Below are positions 1 through 9,700 of a stretch of DNA of 64,000 nucleotides, in pieces. The notes beneath the pieces are model-generated. The model did no database searches, had not been told where the DNA came from, and saw only the letters and a program-made list of their open reading frames with translations. The DNA is from Glutamicibacter sp. B1 (lineage in GTDB: Bacteria > Actinomycetota > Actinomycetes > Actinomycetales > Micrococcaceae), in assembly GCF_039602135.1 (NCBI RefSeq), contig NZ_CP125942.1, positions 2,170,001-2,234,000 on the forward strand, written 5' to 3'. Made by a program: the position numbers and the translations under genes. Positions within the stretch are counted from its first letter, which is position 1. Every line of letters begins with the position of its first letter.

Positions 1-946
1 GGGCTTTGAGCAATGCTTGGAACTCCCACGAATGGGCCCACCGGCGATAGTAGGCTTCATGCGAGGAAAGGGTACGGGTCAGCGCGCCGTCTTTACCTTC
101 TGGGCGCAGGTTGGCGTCCACTTCCCACAGCATTGGTTCTGGGCCTGGGACCATCAGCGCCCGAGCTGTGTTGCCGCAAATCACGGTGGCAATGGCCGCC
201 GCCAGATCTTCATCAATTCCAGGGCCTGAACCGTGAACGTAAATTACATCCACGTCAGAGATGTAGTTTAGTTCTCGTGCCCCGCACTTTCCCATGCCAA
301 TGATGGCGATTTTTACGCGATCAACATCATCTGGATCATATTGTTCGCCTGCCTCAGCGCGGGCGATCGCTAGGGCACCTTCCAAGGCCGCCCCTGCCAT
401 GTCGGCTAACTCTGCTGCCACATTGGGGAGGATCCGCTGAGGGTTGCTTGCCCCTAGATCACGGTGAGCCAAAGAGAGCAGAGCCATCCGGTAACTTGTG
501 CGCAGCCGTTGCCGGGCTTCCGCGCCGGTGATGGAGGAGACCCAATGTCCGCCGTTGGTACGCTGAGCATCGATGGACTCAAGCATGCTTTGAACCAGCT
601 GCTCGCTGGTGGCTTGGGCGAATTCAGTAGACGGCGCCGTGTTGACCGTCTCTAGTGCCTGGGGGCAGCGGATCAGGAATTCGCCCAGGGCCGATGAGCT
701 ACCCAGTAAGCGCACGAGCCCCTGACAGCTCTCGGGGTCTTTGAAGATGTCGATGGCAGCTGGATGCCGGTCAACTAAACGCAGTGCGAGGAGCAACGCC
801 TGATCAGGGTCGGGGGCATGCGCCATCTTACTCACGATCAATTGCGGATCAATCGGGGCCAATTCCTTTGATTGAAGGAATTTTTTGGCCCGTTCAATAT
901 CGCTGAAACCAGCGTTGATCAATGATCGTGAGGATATGTCCGACAT
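1..946 (-). CDS. glnE: Glutamine synthetase adenylyltransferase/deadenylyltransferase GlnE (3' end outside window)
   Basis: Reading from an ATG at 944-946, about 315 residues lie in the window before the gene leaves its left edge. GlnE switches glutamine synthetase activity by adding or removing AMP on a tyrosine, in response to nitrogen status. The nucleotidyltransferase signature is visible: GMGKCGARELNY then SDVDV at about residues 217-234, followed by VDANLRPEG and the LSSHEAYY segment. Only the N-terminal adenylyl-removing half is present. It follows glnA2 with a 53-bp gap, an order conserved in actinobacteria. A GGGAG stretch lies about 14 bases upstream of the ATG, so the ribosome site is weak. 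Identity is secure; completeness cannot be judged. Confidence 0.95.
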   Translation of the reverse strand, partial: MSDISSRSLINAGFSDIERAKKFLQSKELAPIDPQLIVSKMAHAPDPDQALLLALRLVDRHPAAIDIFKDPESCQGLVRLLGSSSALGEFLIRCPQALETVNTAPSTEFAQATSEQLVQSMLESIDAQRTNGGHWVSSITGAEARQRLRTSYRMALLSLAHRDLGASNPQRILPNVAAELADMAGAALEGALAIARAEAGEQYDPDDVDRVKIAIIGMGKCGARELNYISDVDVIYVHGSGPGIDEDLAAAIATVICGNTARALMVPGPEPMLWEVDANLRPEGKDGALTRTLSSHEAYYRRWAHSWEFQALLKA

Positions 947-971
947 GCTACTTCTTATTACTCCCACGAGC

Positions 972-993
972 CGCCGTGTGCGAACACACGGCG
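972..993 (-). terminator. Hairpin between glnA2 and glnE
   Basis: A perfect 9-bp inverted repeat (CGCCGTGTG / CACACGGCG) with a four-base loop lies just after the glnA2 stop. No run of T follows on the minus strand, so it may only attenuate transcription or protect the glnA2 message rather than stop transcription into glnE. Confidence 0.5.
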
Positions 994-999
994 ACGTTT

Positions 1000-2340
1000 C
1001 TAGAGGATACTGAGGTTTTTGTTTAGCTCGTAGGGGGTAACAACCTGACGGTAGTCTTCCCACTCAGCCTTCTTGTTCGAGATGAAGGAGTTGAAGACCT
1101 GTTCGCCGAGAACCTCGGCCATGAATTCAGATTCTTCCATCACACGCAATGCGTCGTGAAGGCTACCTGGTAGTGGCACGTGGCCCGAAGCGCGGCGTTC
1201 GGCGGTTGACAAGTTCCATACGTCATCCTCGGTTGGCTCTTCGAGCTCGTAGTTTTCGCGAATGCCTTTAAGACCAGCACCCAACAAGCAAGCGTAGGCA
1301 AGGTAAGGGTTGGCTGCGGAGTCAATGCCACGGTACTCAACCCGGGCGCTTTGGCCCTTACCTGGCTTGTATAGCGGAACTCGCAACAGTGCCGAACGGT
1401 TGTTGTGACCCCATGAGCGATGGCTTGGGGCTTCTCCCCCGCCCCACAGGCGCTTATAGGAATTCACGTACTGGTTGGTGATCGCCGTCATTTCTGGTGC
1501 ATGGTGCAAGATGCCGGCGATGAAGGAACGAGCTACATCTGAGAGCTGGTATTCACGACCGGCTTCAAAGAAGGCATTGCTGTCACCTTCGAAGAGCGAG
1601 AAGTGCGTGTGCATGCCACTGCCCGGGTGCTCTGAGAACGGTTTAGGCATGAACGTCGCGTGGATTCCCTTCTGCATCGCCATCTCCTTGATGACAGTGC
1701 GGAAGGTCATGATGTTATCGGCGGTCTGCAAAGCATCTGCATAACGCAGATCGATTTCATTTTGCCCGGGGCCGGTTTCATGGTGAGAGAACTCTACCGA
1801 AATACCCAGTGCTTCTAGAGTGGTCACCGATGCGCGACGGAAGTCTTGCCCAACACCGTCTGGCACATGGTCAAAGTATCCACCAGTGTCGATAGGACGT
1901 GGGCGTCCGTTGGCGTCCAGCTCTGCTGACTCCAGCAGGTAGAACTCAATTTCCGGATGCGTATAGCAGGTAAAGCCCATATCTGAGGCTACGCTCAGCT
2001 GACGTTTGAGAACCTGTCGTGGATCAGCGCTCGATGGCTGGCCCTCGGGAGTTAAGATGTCACAGAACATGCGTGAGGTAGGCTCGACCTCTCCACGCCA
2101 CGGCAAGATCTGGAAAGTGGATGGATCTGGCTGAAGCAACATGTCAGACTCTGAAATCCGGGACAGTCCATCAATAGATGAACCGTCAAAACCCAGACCC
2201 TCTTCAAAGGCATCTTCAACTTCAGCAGGAGCCAACGCCACGGATTTCAGAGAACCAACGACGTCGGTAAACCACATTCGCACAAATCGAACATCACGTT
2301 CTTCAATGGTGCGTAGCACAAATTCCTGCTGACGATCCAT
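1000..2340 (-). CDS. glnA2: Type I glutamine synthetase GlnA2
   Basis: 446 residues, full length for a GS-I subunit. The enzyme condenses glutamate and ammonia with ATP in the cytoplasm as a dodecamer. Visible motifs are the latch FDGSSIDG (51-58), metal-ligand glutamates in THPEIEFY (about 130-132) and HETGPGQNEID (188-196), the KPFSEHPGSGMHTHFS nucleotide loop (233-248) and NQYVNSYKRL. At the place where GlnE-regulated enzymes carry the adenylylated tyrosine, this protein reads DDVWNLS, with tryptophan 375 instead. It is therefore probably an alpha-type enzyme not controlled by the adjacent GlnE. An AAAGGTGG ribosome site precedes the ATG. It is divergent from panB across a 137-bp spacer. 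Confidence 0.95.
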   Translation of the reverse strand: MDRQQEFVLRTIEERDVRFVRMWFTDVVGSLKSVALAPAEVEDAFEEGLGFDGSSIDGLSRISESDMLLQPDPSTFQILPWRGEVEPTSRMFCDILTPEGQPSSADPRQVLKRQLSVASDMGFTCYTHPEIEFYLLESAELDANGRPRPIDTGGYFDHVPDGVGQDFRRASVTTLEALGISVEFSHHETGPGQNEIDLRYADALQTADNIMTFRTVIKEMAMQKGIHATFMPKPFSEHPGSGMHTHFSLFEGDSNAFFEAGREYQLSDVARSFIAGILHHAPEMTAITNQYVNSYKRLWGGGEAPSHRSWGHNNRSALLRVPLYKPGKGQSARVEYRGIDSAANPYLAYACLLGAGLKGIRENYELEEPTEDDVWNLSTAERRASGHVPLPGSLHDALRVMEESEFMAEVLGEQVFNSFISNKKAEWEDYRQVVTPYELNKNLSIL

Positions 2341-2477
2341 TTTCCACCACCTTTGAATTCCTAATATCCGGCGCTGATCACGGCCGGTAAGAAAAATTGA
2401 CCTGTGGCAACACTATATCGGTTCTGGCCGAGGCAACCAGTAAGCATCGCCCTGTTCAAGTACGATAAAGTCATTTT

Positions 2478-3314
2478 ATGCCTCAACCTTACCTAGGGAA
2501 TCCTGATAAAGGCCCGTCCCGCATCCGAATTCATCATCTACAACAGGCAAAAGATCGCAACGAAAAATTTGCCATGTTAACTGTTTACGACGTAATGATG
2601 GCTGAAATTTTTGATTCAGCAGGAATTGAGATCCTGCTGGTCGGCGACTCGGCAGCTAACACTGTTATTGGGTACGACTCAACCTTGCCGATCACTCTGG
2701 ATGAAATGATCGTGTTTACCAAAGCTGTAGCCAATGGTGCCAAGCGCGCTTTGGTAGTAGCTGACCTACCCTTCGGCAGTTACGAGCAATCGCCTGCGCA
2801 AGCCGTTGAGACGGCTGTGCGACTCATGAAAGAGGGACGCGCACAAGCAGTGAAGATGGAGGGAACCGCACAGTACGCTGAGCACGTTCGCGCCATGGTT
2901 CTAGCTGGTGTGCCGGTCATTGGGCACATCGGTTTCACCCCTCAATCAGAGCACGCACTTGGTGGCTATCGGATTCAGGGCCGAGGCGATACTTTGGCTC
3001 AAATGAAAGAGGACGCACTAGCGCTACAAGACGCTGGCGCTTTCTGCATTCTTATGGAAATGGTGCCTAGCCCCGCAGCAGCTGAAATTGATGCGGCGTT
3101 GAATGTCCCTACCATCGGCATTGGGGCAGGCTCGTCTACCACCGGTCAGGTTTTGGTTTGGCAGGACATGCTTGGCCTGGGCGACCGACGCACCCCTCGC
3201 TTCGTGAAAAAGTATGCCGACCTTCGCGGTGTCATCACTCAGGCAGTAAGTGAATACCACCAGGATGTTCTCAGCGGCACTTTCCCTTCCGAAGAGTACG
3301 AATTCAAAGAATAA
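2478..3314 (+). CDS. panB: 3-methyl-2-oxobutanoate hydroxymethyltransferase PanB
   Basis: 278 residues, full length. PanB transfers a hydroxymethyl group from 5,10-methylene-tetrahydrofolate to 2-oxoisovalerate, giving ketopantoate, the first committed step of pantothenate and CoA synthesis. The TIM-barrel motifs are present: VGDS (Asp57), VADLPFGSY (Asp96), VKMEG (Glu128), MEMVP and GIGAG. There is no ribosome-binding sequence before the ATG. A TACGAT hexamer at 2461-2466 could be a -10 element placing the transcript start close to the start codon. No other pan genes are nearby. A strong terminator follows. Confidence 0.96.
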   Translation: MPQPYLGNPDKGPSRIRIHHLQQAKDRNEKFAMLTVYDVMMAEIFDSAGIEILLVGDSAANTVIGYDSTLPITLDEMIVFTKAVANGAKRALVVADLPFGSYEQSPAQAVETAVRLMKEGRAQAVKMEGTAQYAEHVRAMVLAGVPVIGHIGFTPQSEHALGGYRIQGRGDTLAQMKEDALALQDAGAFCILMEMVPSPAAAEIDAALNVPTIGIGAGSSTTGQVLVWQDMLGLGDRRTPRFVKKYADLRGVITQAVSEYHQDVLSGTFPSEEYEFKE

Positions 3315-3330
3315 AGTCACTGGTGCAATA

Positions 3331-3385
3331 AGCTAAGGCGGTGCGTGGACTCGTCAAAAAGATGAGTCCACGCGCCGCCTTAGCT
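3331..3385. terminator. Long bidirectional terminator after panB
   Basis: A 22-bp stem pairs 3331-3352 with 3364-3385, perfect except for one G-T pair, around an 11-base loop containing AAAAA. It lies between convergent panB and the small SPOR-like gene and probably serves both. Confidence 0.85.
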
Positions 3386-3413
3386 ATCTCAGGAATTAGC
3401 TGAAGCCTACAGG

Positions 3414-3608
3414 TTACTGGTCGTCTTCCTCAGCTTCGTCCCACGCCTCATTGCGTGCCTGGACCTTGCTCATGGCCGTTTCTGCTTCCGCAGCTGAATC
3501 ATAAGGGCCTAGTAGCTGCGACCAATCAGACTGAGGCCCCTTTTCCACGCTTTTGGTGGAAACGTTATACCAGTACTGTCCTTCACCGGGGGTGCCAGCT
3601 GAGCTCAT
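3414..3608 (-). CDS. Small SPOR-like conserved protein
   Basis: 64 residues with no signal peptide or membrane segment. The sequence has QYWYNVSTKSVEKG, then DWSQLLGPYDSAAEAETAM and an acidic tail. The aromatic start and the GPYDSAAEAETAM helix resemble a single compact SPOR-type fold, normally a glycan-binding domain. I recall similar 60-70 residue proteins annotated as SPOR-domain proteins in Arthrobacter relatives. A cytoplasmic protein of this size may use the fold for something else. The TCC-rich plus strand before the start corresponds to a GAGGAG-like ribosome site (GAGGAGTTTCCC then ATG). The real function is unknown. Confidence 0.8.
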   Translation of the reverse strand: MSSAGTPGEGQYWYNVSTKSVEKGPQSDWSQLLGPYDSAAEAETAMSKVQARNEAWDEAEEDDQ

Positions 3609-3742
3609 GGGAAACTCCTCAATTCTTGGGTGTTACTTCCAACTACACGTTAGCTCAAGGCGCGAAAAATAGGTGGAATACCACCCTAGATCCGCCACGA
3701 TCCTTAGCTGGCAATTGCCTAGGTGAAGTTAGAATATGAACT

Positions 3743-4618
3743 ATGGCTACAGCTTCAACCGCACCCATTGGTAACCTCACCGCCGGCATCGTCTCACCTG
3801 AGCTTCCGGTCCCGAAACATATTCAACGACCTGAGTACGTAGGCAAAAAAGAGCCCGCAGAAAATACGGCGTCGGAAGTCAAGAGCCCAGAAGTTATTGA
3901 ACGTATTCGCGTGGCATCCCGTATCGCCGCCCAAGCCTTGCAGGAAGTGGGCAAGGCTTGCCAGCCTGGAATCACCACCGATGAACTAGATCGTCTTGGG
4001 CACGAATTCTTGATGGATCATAATGCCTACCCTTCAACGCTCGGTTACCGGGGATTCCCTAAATCCTTGTGCTCTTCACTCAATGAAGTGATTTGCCACG
4101 GCATTCCTGATAGCACCGTGCTACAAGACGGCGACATCATCAACATTGACATCACTGCCTATATCGGTGGTGTGCATGGCGATAACAACGCAACGTTCTT
4201 AGTTGGCGATGTGGACGAAGAATCACGCCTACTGGTGGAACGCACGGAGAACTCGCTGAAGCGAGCCATCAAAGCCGTCATGCCCGGCCGTGAAATCAAT
4301 GTGATTGGCCGTAGCATCGAAACCTACGCCAAGCGTTTTGGGTACGGAGTCGTCAAGGACTTCACCGGTCACGGTGTGGGAGAAGCCTTCCACTCGGGCT
4401 TGATCATTCCTCATTACGATGCAGCCCCTGCCTATAACACGCTCATTGAACCAGGCATGGTTTTCACCATTGAACCGATGCTCACCTTGGGAACCATTGA
4501 ATGGGACATGTGGGCGGATGACTGGACGGTCACCACCAAGGATAAGAAGCGCACCGCACAGTTTGAACATACCTTGCTTGTCACCGACGATGGAGCGGAA
4601 ATCTTAACTCTCCCGTAG
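3743..4618 (+). CDS. map: Type I methionine aminopeptidase
   Basis: 291 residues. The enzyme removes the initiator methionine from nascent proteins. All five metal ligands can be placed: Asp136 (NIDIT), Asp147 (HGDNN), His210 (TGHGVG), Glu244 (TIEP) and Glu275 (QFEHT); the conserved His119 is in CHGIPD. The N-terminal 45 residues form a proline-containing extension ([12 protein letters not shown]) like that of actinobacterial MapB, which may contact the ribosome or partner proteins. A second Map elsewhere in the genome is possible. A strong bidirectional terminator follows. Confidence 0.95.
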   Translation: MATASTAPIGNLTAGIVSPELPVPKHIQRPEYVGKKEPAENTASEVKSPEVIERIRVASRIAAQALQEVGKACQPGITTDELDRLGHEFLMDHNAYPSTLGYRGFPKSLCSSLNEVICHGIPDSTVLQDGDIINIDITAYIGGVHGDNNATFLVGDVDEESRLLVERTENSLKRAIKAVMPGREINVIGRSIETYAKRFGYGVVKDFTGHGVGEAFHSGLIIPHYDAAPAYNTLIEPGMVFTIEPMLTLGTIEWDMWADDWTVTTKDKKRTAQFEHTLLVTDDGAEILTLP

Positions 4619-4632
4619 GTAGCACGTACCGC

Positions 4633-4683
4633 AAAGGCCGGCAGCCACACCCCTTGATGGGGCAGATAAGGCTGCCGGCCTTT
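4633..4683. terminator. Bidirectional terminator between map and nrdR
   Basis: A perfect 14-bp stem (AAAGGCCGGCAGCC at 4633-4646 with its complement at 4670-4683) encloses a 23-base loop that holds a small CCCC/GGGG hairpin. T-rich sequence follows on the plus strand. The genes on either side converge. Confidence 0.9.
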
Positions 4684-4701
4684 ATCGTGTTGTATTCAAA
4701 G

Positions 4702-5190
4702 TTAGTCAGCGGTCAGTGGGCGCTGAGTACCTTGAGGAACGTTGCTTCGACGGTCACGTAGTCTTCCAATGGCACTCTCAAAATCCGTCAAGGACTGGAA
4801 GTTGTGATAAACGCTGGCAAATCGCAGGTATGCCACTTCGTCCAACCGAGACAGCGGTTCAAGGATGGCTAATCCAACCTGGTGCGCAGGGATCTCAGCG
4901 GCGCCAGAGGTACGGACTGCTTCTTCCACTTCTTGGGCGAGAACCGCCAAATCGTGATCGGTCACAGGACGTCCTTGGCAGGCCTTCCGCACACCGTTGA
5001 TGACCTTGTTTCGAGAGAACGGCTCTACAGCACCAGACTGCTTGAGCACGCTGAGGCTAGCGGTCTCAGTGGTAGTAAATCGTCGAGAGCATGCTGTGCA
5101 CTGGCGGCGCCTACGAATGGAAACGCCATCGTCAGCGACTCGGCTGTCGACCACACGGGAATCAGCATTTCGGCAGTACGGGCAATTCAC
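4702..5190 (-). CDS. nrdR: Transcriptional repressor NrdR
   Basis: 162 residues. NrdR senses ATP/dATP and represses ribonucleotide reductase genes. The N-terminal zinc ribbon has Cys3/Cys6 and Cys31/Cys34, with the basic IRRRRQC stretch between. The ATP-cone follows from about residue 49 ([15 protein letters not shown]) to 140. The C-terminal tail after YHNF is short and polar. The start is GTG with a GGAGGTG ribosome site four bases before it. It is the last gene of a minus-strand run after dnaE and hisD, but is separated from hisD by 87 bp. Confidence 0.95.
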   Translation of the reverse strand: MNCPYCRNADSRVVDSRVADDGVSIRRRRQCTACSRRFTTTETASLSVLKQSGAVEPFSRNKVINGVRKACQGRPVTDHDLAVLAQEVEEAVRTSGAAEIPAHQVGLAILEPLSRLDEVAYLRFASVYHNFQSLTDFESAIGRLRDRRSNVPQGTQRPLTAD

Positions 5191-5277
5191 GGCACCTCCA
5201 TCTATAGCCAGCGAAGCATTCTCGAATAATCACGGGTGACGAGAATCCACTCATGTCACCTACCAGTTTAGCGCCTA

Positions 5278-6627
5278 TTACGCTTTTCGCACTGCGACAG
5301 CATCGCCATGTGCTGGCAGGTCTTCGGCATTGGCCAAATTAATCACGTGCGCGGCGACATCACCCAGCGCGGACTTATTGTAATTAATGACCTGAATTGC
5401 TTTCAGGAACGTATTCACGTTCAGGCCAGAGGCGTGCAATGCTGTGCCGTTGGTAGGCAAGACGTGATTTGACCCTGCACAGTAGTCTCCAAGGGATACA
5501 GGGGCATACGGGCCGACAAAAATCGCACCAGCCGCGGTGATACGTGAGGCGGTGGTCTCTGGATCGCTAACCATGATTTCCAAATGCTCAGCGGCATAGG
5601 CGTTGCATACGTCGATGCCCTGCTGCAGATCCTTGACCAAAATGATGGCGGACTGCGTGCCCGACAGCGCTGCATGCACCCGTTCGGAGTGCTTAGTTGC
5701 AGCTACCTGCTTGACCAGTTCACTGCGTACAGCGGTAGCTAGTTCAAGTGAGTCGGTGACCAACACCGCGGCAGCGTTGACGTCGTGTTCTGCTTGGGAA
5801 ATCATGTCGGCGGCTACGAAGCTTGGATCCGCCGTCTGGTCCGCAAGGATCGCAATTTCGGTGGGGCCAGCTTCAGCGTCAATGCCGACAACGCCTTTGA
5901 CCAAGCGCTTAGCGGTTGCGACAAAAACATTGCCGGGTCCAGAGATCACGTCAACCGGGTCAATGCCGCCACGTTCGTCATCGGCCACTTCCACACCATA
6001 GGCGAAGGCCGCTACAGCTTGAGCACCTCCCATAGCGTGGACTTCGTCGATGCCCAACAGCTTGGCTGCAGCCAGAATGGTTGGGTGCGGTAGTCCCCCA
6101 AATTCTTTCTGCGGTGGGCTTGCCAGAGCGAGGGATGTGACGCCTGCGGCTTGTGCTGGAACAGTATTCATAATGACCGAAGAAGGGTATACCGCCAGGC
6201 CACCTGGAACGTACAAACCGACTCGTCGCACCGGAACCCAACGCTGTGTGACAGTGGCACCGTTGGCATAGTTCACCTGCGTGTCTTGCGGACGTTGAGC
6301 TGAGGCAAAGACACGGGCGCGGTCGATGGATTCTTCAAGAGCACGACGAACTTGCGGATCAAGTTCTTCAAGGGCCCGATCCAGTTCATGAGCTGGTACT
6401 CGGGTATGGTCCAGATCCACATGATCAAATCGCTTGGCAAGTTCCGTAAGGGTCTGCATACCACGGGCACGAACATCATCAATGATCTCCTGCACCGTCT
6501 GGCTCGCAGTCTGCGTGTTCATTTCAGGGCGTGGCAGATGAGCCTTGAGCTGTGCATAGCTCAAGGATTCGTTGCGCCAGTCGATGGTGGCGAGGTCTGA
6601 AAAATCTGTATCTGGAATAGTGCTCAC
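5278..6627 (-). CDS. hisD: Histidinol dehydrogenase
   Basis: 449 residues, full length. HisD oxidises L-histidinol to L-histidine in two NAD-dependent steps using zinc. Motifs present are ISGPGNVFVATAKR, the QAEHDVNAAA zinc-ligand region and AAEHLEI with the catalytic histidine. It is not in a his operon within the window, but sits between dnaE and nrdR. The GTG start abuts AAAGGT, too close for a normal ribosome site. A TAAACT hexamer six bases upstream suggests a leaderless message. A few residues at the N-terminus are therefore uncertain. Confidence 0.95.
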   Translation of the reverse strand: MSTIPDTDFSDLATIDWRNESLSYAQLKAHLPRPEMNTQTASQTVQEIIDDVRARGMQTLTELAKRFDHVDLDHTRVPAHELDRALEELDPQVRRALEESIDRARVFASAQRPQDTQVNYANGATVTQRWVPVRRVGLYVPGGLAVYPSSVIMNTVPAQAAGVTSLALASPPQKEFGGLPHPTILAAAKLLGIDEVHAMGGAQAVAAFAYGVEVADDERGGIDPVDVISGPGNVFVATAKRLVKGVVGIDAEAGPTEIAILADQTADPSFVAADMISQAEHDVNAAAVLVTDSLELATAVRSELVKQVAATKHSERVHAALSGTQSAIILVKDLQQGIDVCNAYAAEHLEIMVSDPETTASRITAAGAIFVGPYAPVSLGDYCAGSNHVLPTNGTALHASGLNVNTFLKAIQVINYNKSALGDVAAHVINLANAEDLPAHGDAVAVRKA

Positions 6628-6633
6628 ACCTTT

Positions 6634-6639
6634 AGTTTA
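6634..6639 (-). promoter_or_regulatory. Candidate -10 element for a leaderless hisD message
   Basis: TAAACT fits the actinobacterial TANNNT -10 pattern and ends six bases before the hisD GTG. It lies between the dnaE terminator and hisD. No clear -35 element was found. Confidence 0.35.
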
Positions 6640-6647
6640 ACGCCGAA

Positions 6648-6683
6648 GACCGGGTGAGGTTTTATTGATTACCTCACCCGGTC
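6648..6683 (-). terminator. Terminator hairpin after dnaE
   Basis: A perfect 13-bp inverted repeat (GACCGGGTGAGGT / ACCTCACCCGGTC) with a 10-base T/A-rich loop lies downstream of the dnaE stop and before hisD. The downstream T-tract is weak. Confidence 0.75.
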
Positions 6684-6738
6684 ACTAAAGCCACTTTTAC
6701 TTGAGTAGTTAGACTACCAAGTTAGTTGATTCCGAAAG

Positions 6739-9700
6739 CTACACGTCCAGACAATGTGGGCCGAGCAATACTTTCAAATCGCCAAAGAGCGCTGGGTTCG
6801 GATTAACCCGGAAGTTCATTCCCAAACGCATCAGCGAGGTCCCGCGGCTACCGGTGAGTTTGACACGCACTTCAGTGTTTCCGCTATGGGTACGCAATAC
6901 GTCGCCCAATTTCTGCACTAGTGATTCGGTGGCCTTATGCGTCGGAATACCGATGACCACGGGACCACCATTGGCATCCTCGGAAATTTCAGGAATCATC
7001 ATTTCCTGAGCATTCAACGTAATGGAACCATCGTCACGTCGCTGTACTCGTCCCTTTATGACCACAATCAGGTCATCAGCGAGGATTTCAGCAATTGGCT
7101 GGTAAGCCTGGCCGAAGAACATTACTTCCATGGAACCGGACAGGTCTTCGATCTCGCAACGCGCATAAGGATTGCCGCTCTTCTTGGCAATTCGTCGTTG
7201 CAAACCGGAGATCATGCCCGCAATCGAAATGATGTGCCCATCTTGTGGTCCATCATCTGAAAGCACATGGGTCACTGGCATATCGGCATACTGGTCTAGC
7301 GCTGAGCCAAGTCCCTGCAACGGGTGGTCAGAAACGTAGAGTCCCAGCATGTCGCGTTCGTAGGCAAGCTTTTCCTTTTTGTCCCAGTCAGGAAGGTCAG
7401 GAATGGCCACGTTCATCGATTCCGAAGCTTCTTCGGATCCCAACGCGCTGAATAGGTCAAACTGGTTGGCTGCTTCATTGCGCTTCACTTGAATAACCGA
7501 ATCGACAGCTTCTTCGTGAATAGCCACCAATGCTCGGCGTGGGTGCTTCAGCGAGTCGAAGGCACCAGCCTTGATCAGTGATTCGATGGTTCGCTTGTTG
7601 CAGACCACTGCAGGGACCTTACCCAAGAAGTCACTGAAGTCGTTGTAATGCCCTCGTTCTTGACGGGCTTCAACAATTCCAGCCACCGCATTGGTACCGA
7701 CGTTGCGAATAGCGCCCATACCAAAACGAATGTCCTTGCCAACAGGGGTGAAGTTCAACGCCGATTCGTTGACATCCGGTGGCAACACGGTAATACCGAT
7801 ATGTCGGCACTCATTGAGGTACAAAGCCAGTTTGTCTTTGTCATCACCAACTGAGGTCAGCAGAGCAGCCATGTATTCGGCGGGATAGTGCGCTTTAAGG
7901 TAGGCAGTCCAGTACGAAACCACACCATAAGCAGCGGAGTGCGCCTTGTTGAATGCGTAGTCGGAGAAGGGCAACAGAATGTCCCACAACGTCTGCACGG
8001 CAGCGTCGGAGTATCCGTTATCGTTCATACCCTGCTTGAAGCCAGCGAACTGTTTATCCAGTTCGGCTTTCTTCTTTTTACCCATGGCACGGCGCAAAAT
8101 ATCTGCCTGGCCCAAGGAGTAGCCGGCCAGCTTCTGCGCGATAGCCATAACCTGCTCTTGGTACACGATCAAACCGTAGGTACCGCCAAGAATTTCAGAT
8201 AGGGGCTCTTCGAGCTCGGGGTGAATCGGGGTCACTTCTTGCAGACCCGTCTTACGCAACGCGTAGTTGGTGTGCGAGTTAGCGCCCATCGGGCCCGGAC
8301 GGTACAATGCTATCACTGCGGAGATGTCTTCGAAGTTATCCGGGCGCATCATTTTCAGCAACGAACGCATCGGACCGCCATCAAGCTGGAACACGCCCAA
8401 GGTATCGCCACGAGCCAGAAGGTTATAGGCTTCGGGGTCCTCGATGGTCAGCGTTTCCAGGTCAATCTCGTCGCCGGTGTTGTACCGGATGTTTTCCAAC
8501 GCGTCCGAGATGATGGTGAGGTTTCGAAGCCCCAAGAAGTCCATCTTGATCAGCCCCAGACCTTCACAGGTGGGGTAATCGAACTGGGTAATAACCTGAC
8601 CGTCTTGGATACGGCGCATAATAGGCACGACATCAATGATCGGGTCGGAACTCATGATGACGCCTGCTGCGTGCACACCCCATTGGCGCTTGAGGCCTTC
8701 AAGTCCCTTGGCGGTTTCAAAGACGCGGGCCGCTTCTGGGTCATTGGCAACGAGGTTGCGGAAATCTCCCGCTTCCGAGTATCGCTTGGAGTCGGGGTTT
8801 TCAATGTCGTTGAGTGGAATATCCTTGGCCATGACAGCCGGTGGCAAAGCTTTGGTCAGAGATTCACCCATCGAGAAGGGGTAACCCAGTACGCGGGAGG
8901 AGTCCTTCAAAGCCTGCTTGGTCTTGATGGAACCATAGGTCACGATCATGGACACGCGTTCGTCGCCATACTTTTCGGTCACGTATTTGATGACCTCAGA
9001 ACGGCGACGATCATCGAAGTCGACGTCAAAGTCGGGCATGGAAACACGTTCCGGGTTCAAGAAACGTTCGAAAATCAAGCCGTGTTTCAGTGGATCCAAG
9101 TCAGTAATACGCATGGCGTAAGCAACCATGGAGCCTGCACCCGAACCACGTCCAGGGCCTACACGAATCCCGTGGTCCTTAGACCAGTTGATGAAGTCGG
9201 CCACCACGAGGAAGTAGCCAGGGAAACCCATCTTGATGATGACATCGAGCTCGTAGTCGGCCTGTTTGCGCGACTCTTCTGGAATGCCATCGGGGTAACG
9301 GTAATGCAGTCCCTTGTCGACTTCCTTGATCAGCCAGCTGGTTTCGTCCTCACCGGGCGGGCAAGGGAACTTTGGCATGTAGTTTGCGTTGGTGTCGAAG
9401 GAAACCTCGACTCGGTCAGCAATAGCTAGGGTGTTGTCACATGCCTCAGGGAATTCTTTGAAGAGCTCGCGCATTTCACGAGCGCTCTTCAGGTAGTAAC
9501 CGGTACCGGAGAAGGCGAAACGGCTGCCACCCTGGTCATAGGTTGGTTCGTCAAGGGTGGACCCGGAGTTGATCGCCAAAAGGGCTTCGTGCGCCTTAGC
9601 ATCCGCCTCATGGGTGTAGTGCAAGTCGTTGGTGGCGACCAGTGGAATATTTAGTTCCTTGGCCAGTCGCAGCAGGTCCTTGGTGATCCGTCGTTCAATC

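Noticed and set aside
5235..5260. Terminator after hisD
   Set aside because: GGTGAC/GTCACC is only six base pairs with a bulge and no T-tract, too weak to call.
8221..9429. 402-residue open frame antisense to dnaE
   Set aside because: The opposite strand encodes intact catalytic motifs of DNA polymerase III; the antisense product has no recognisable domain.
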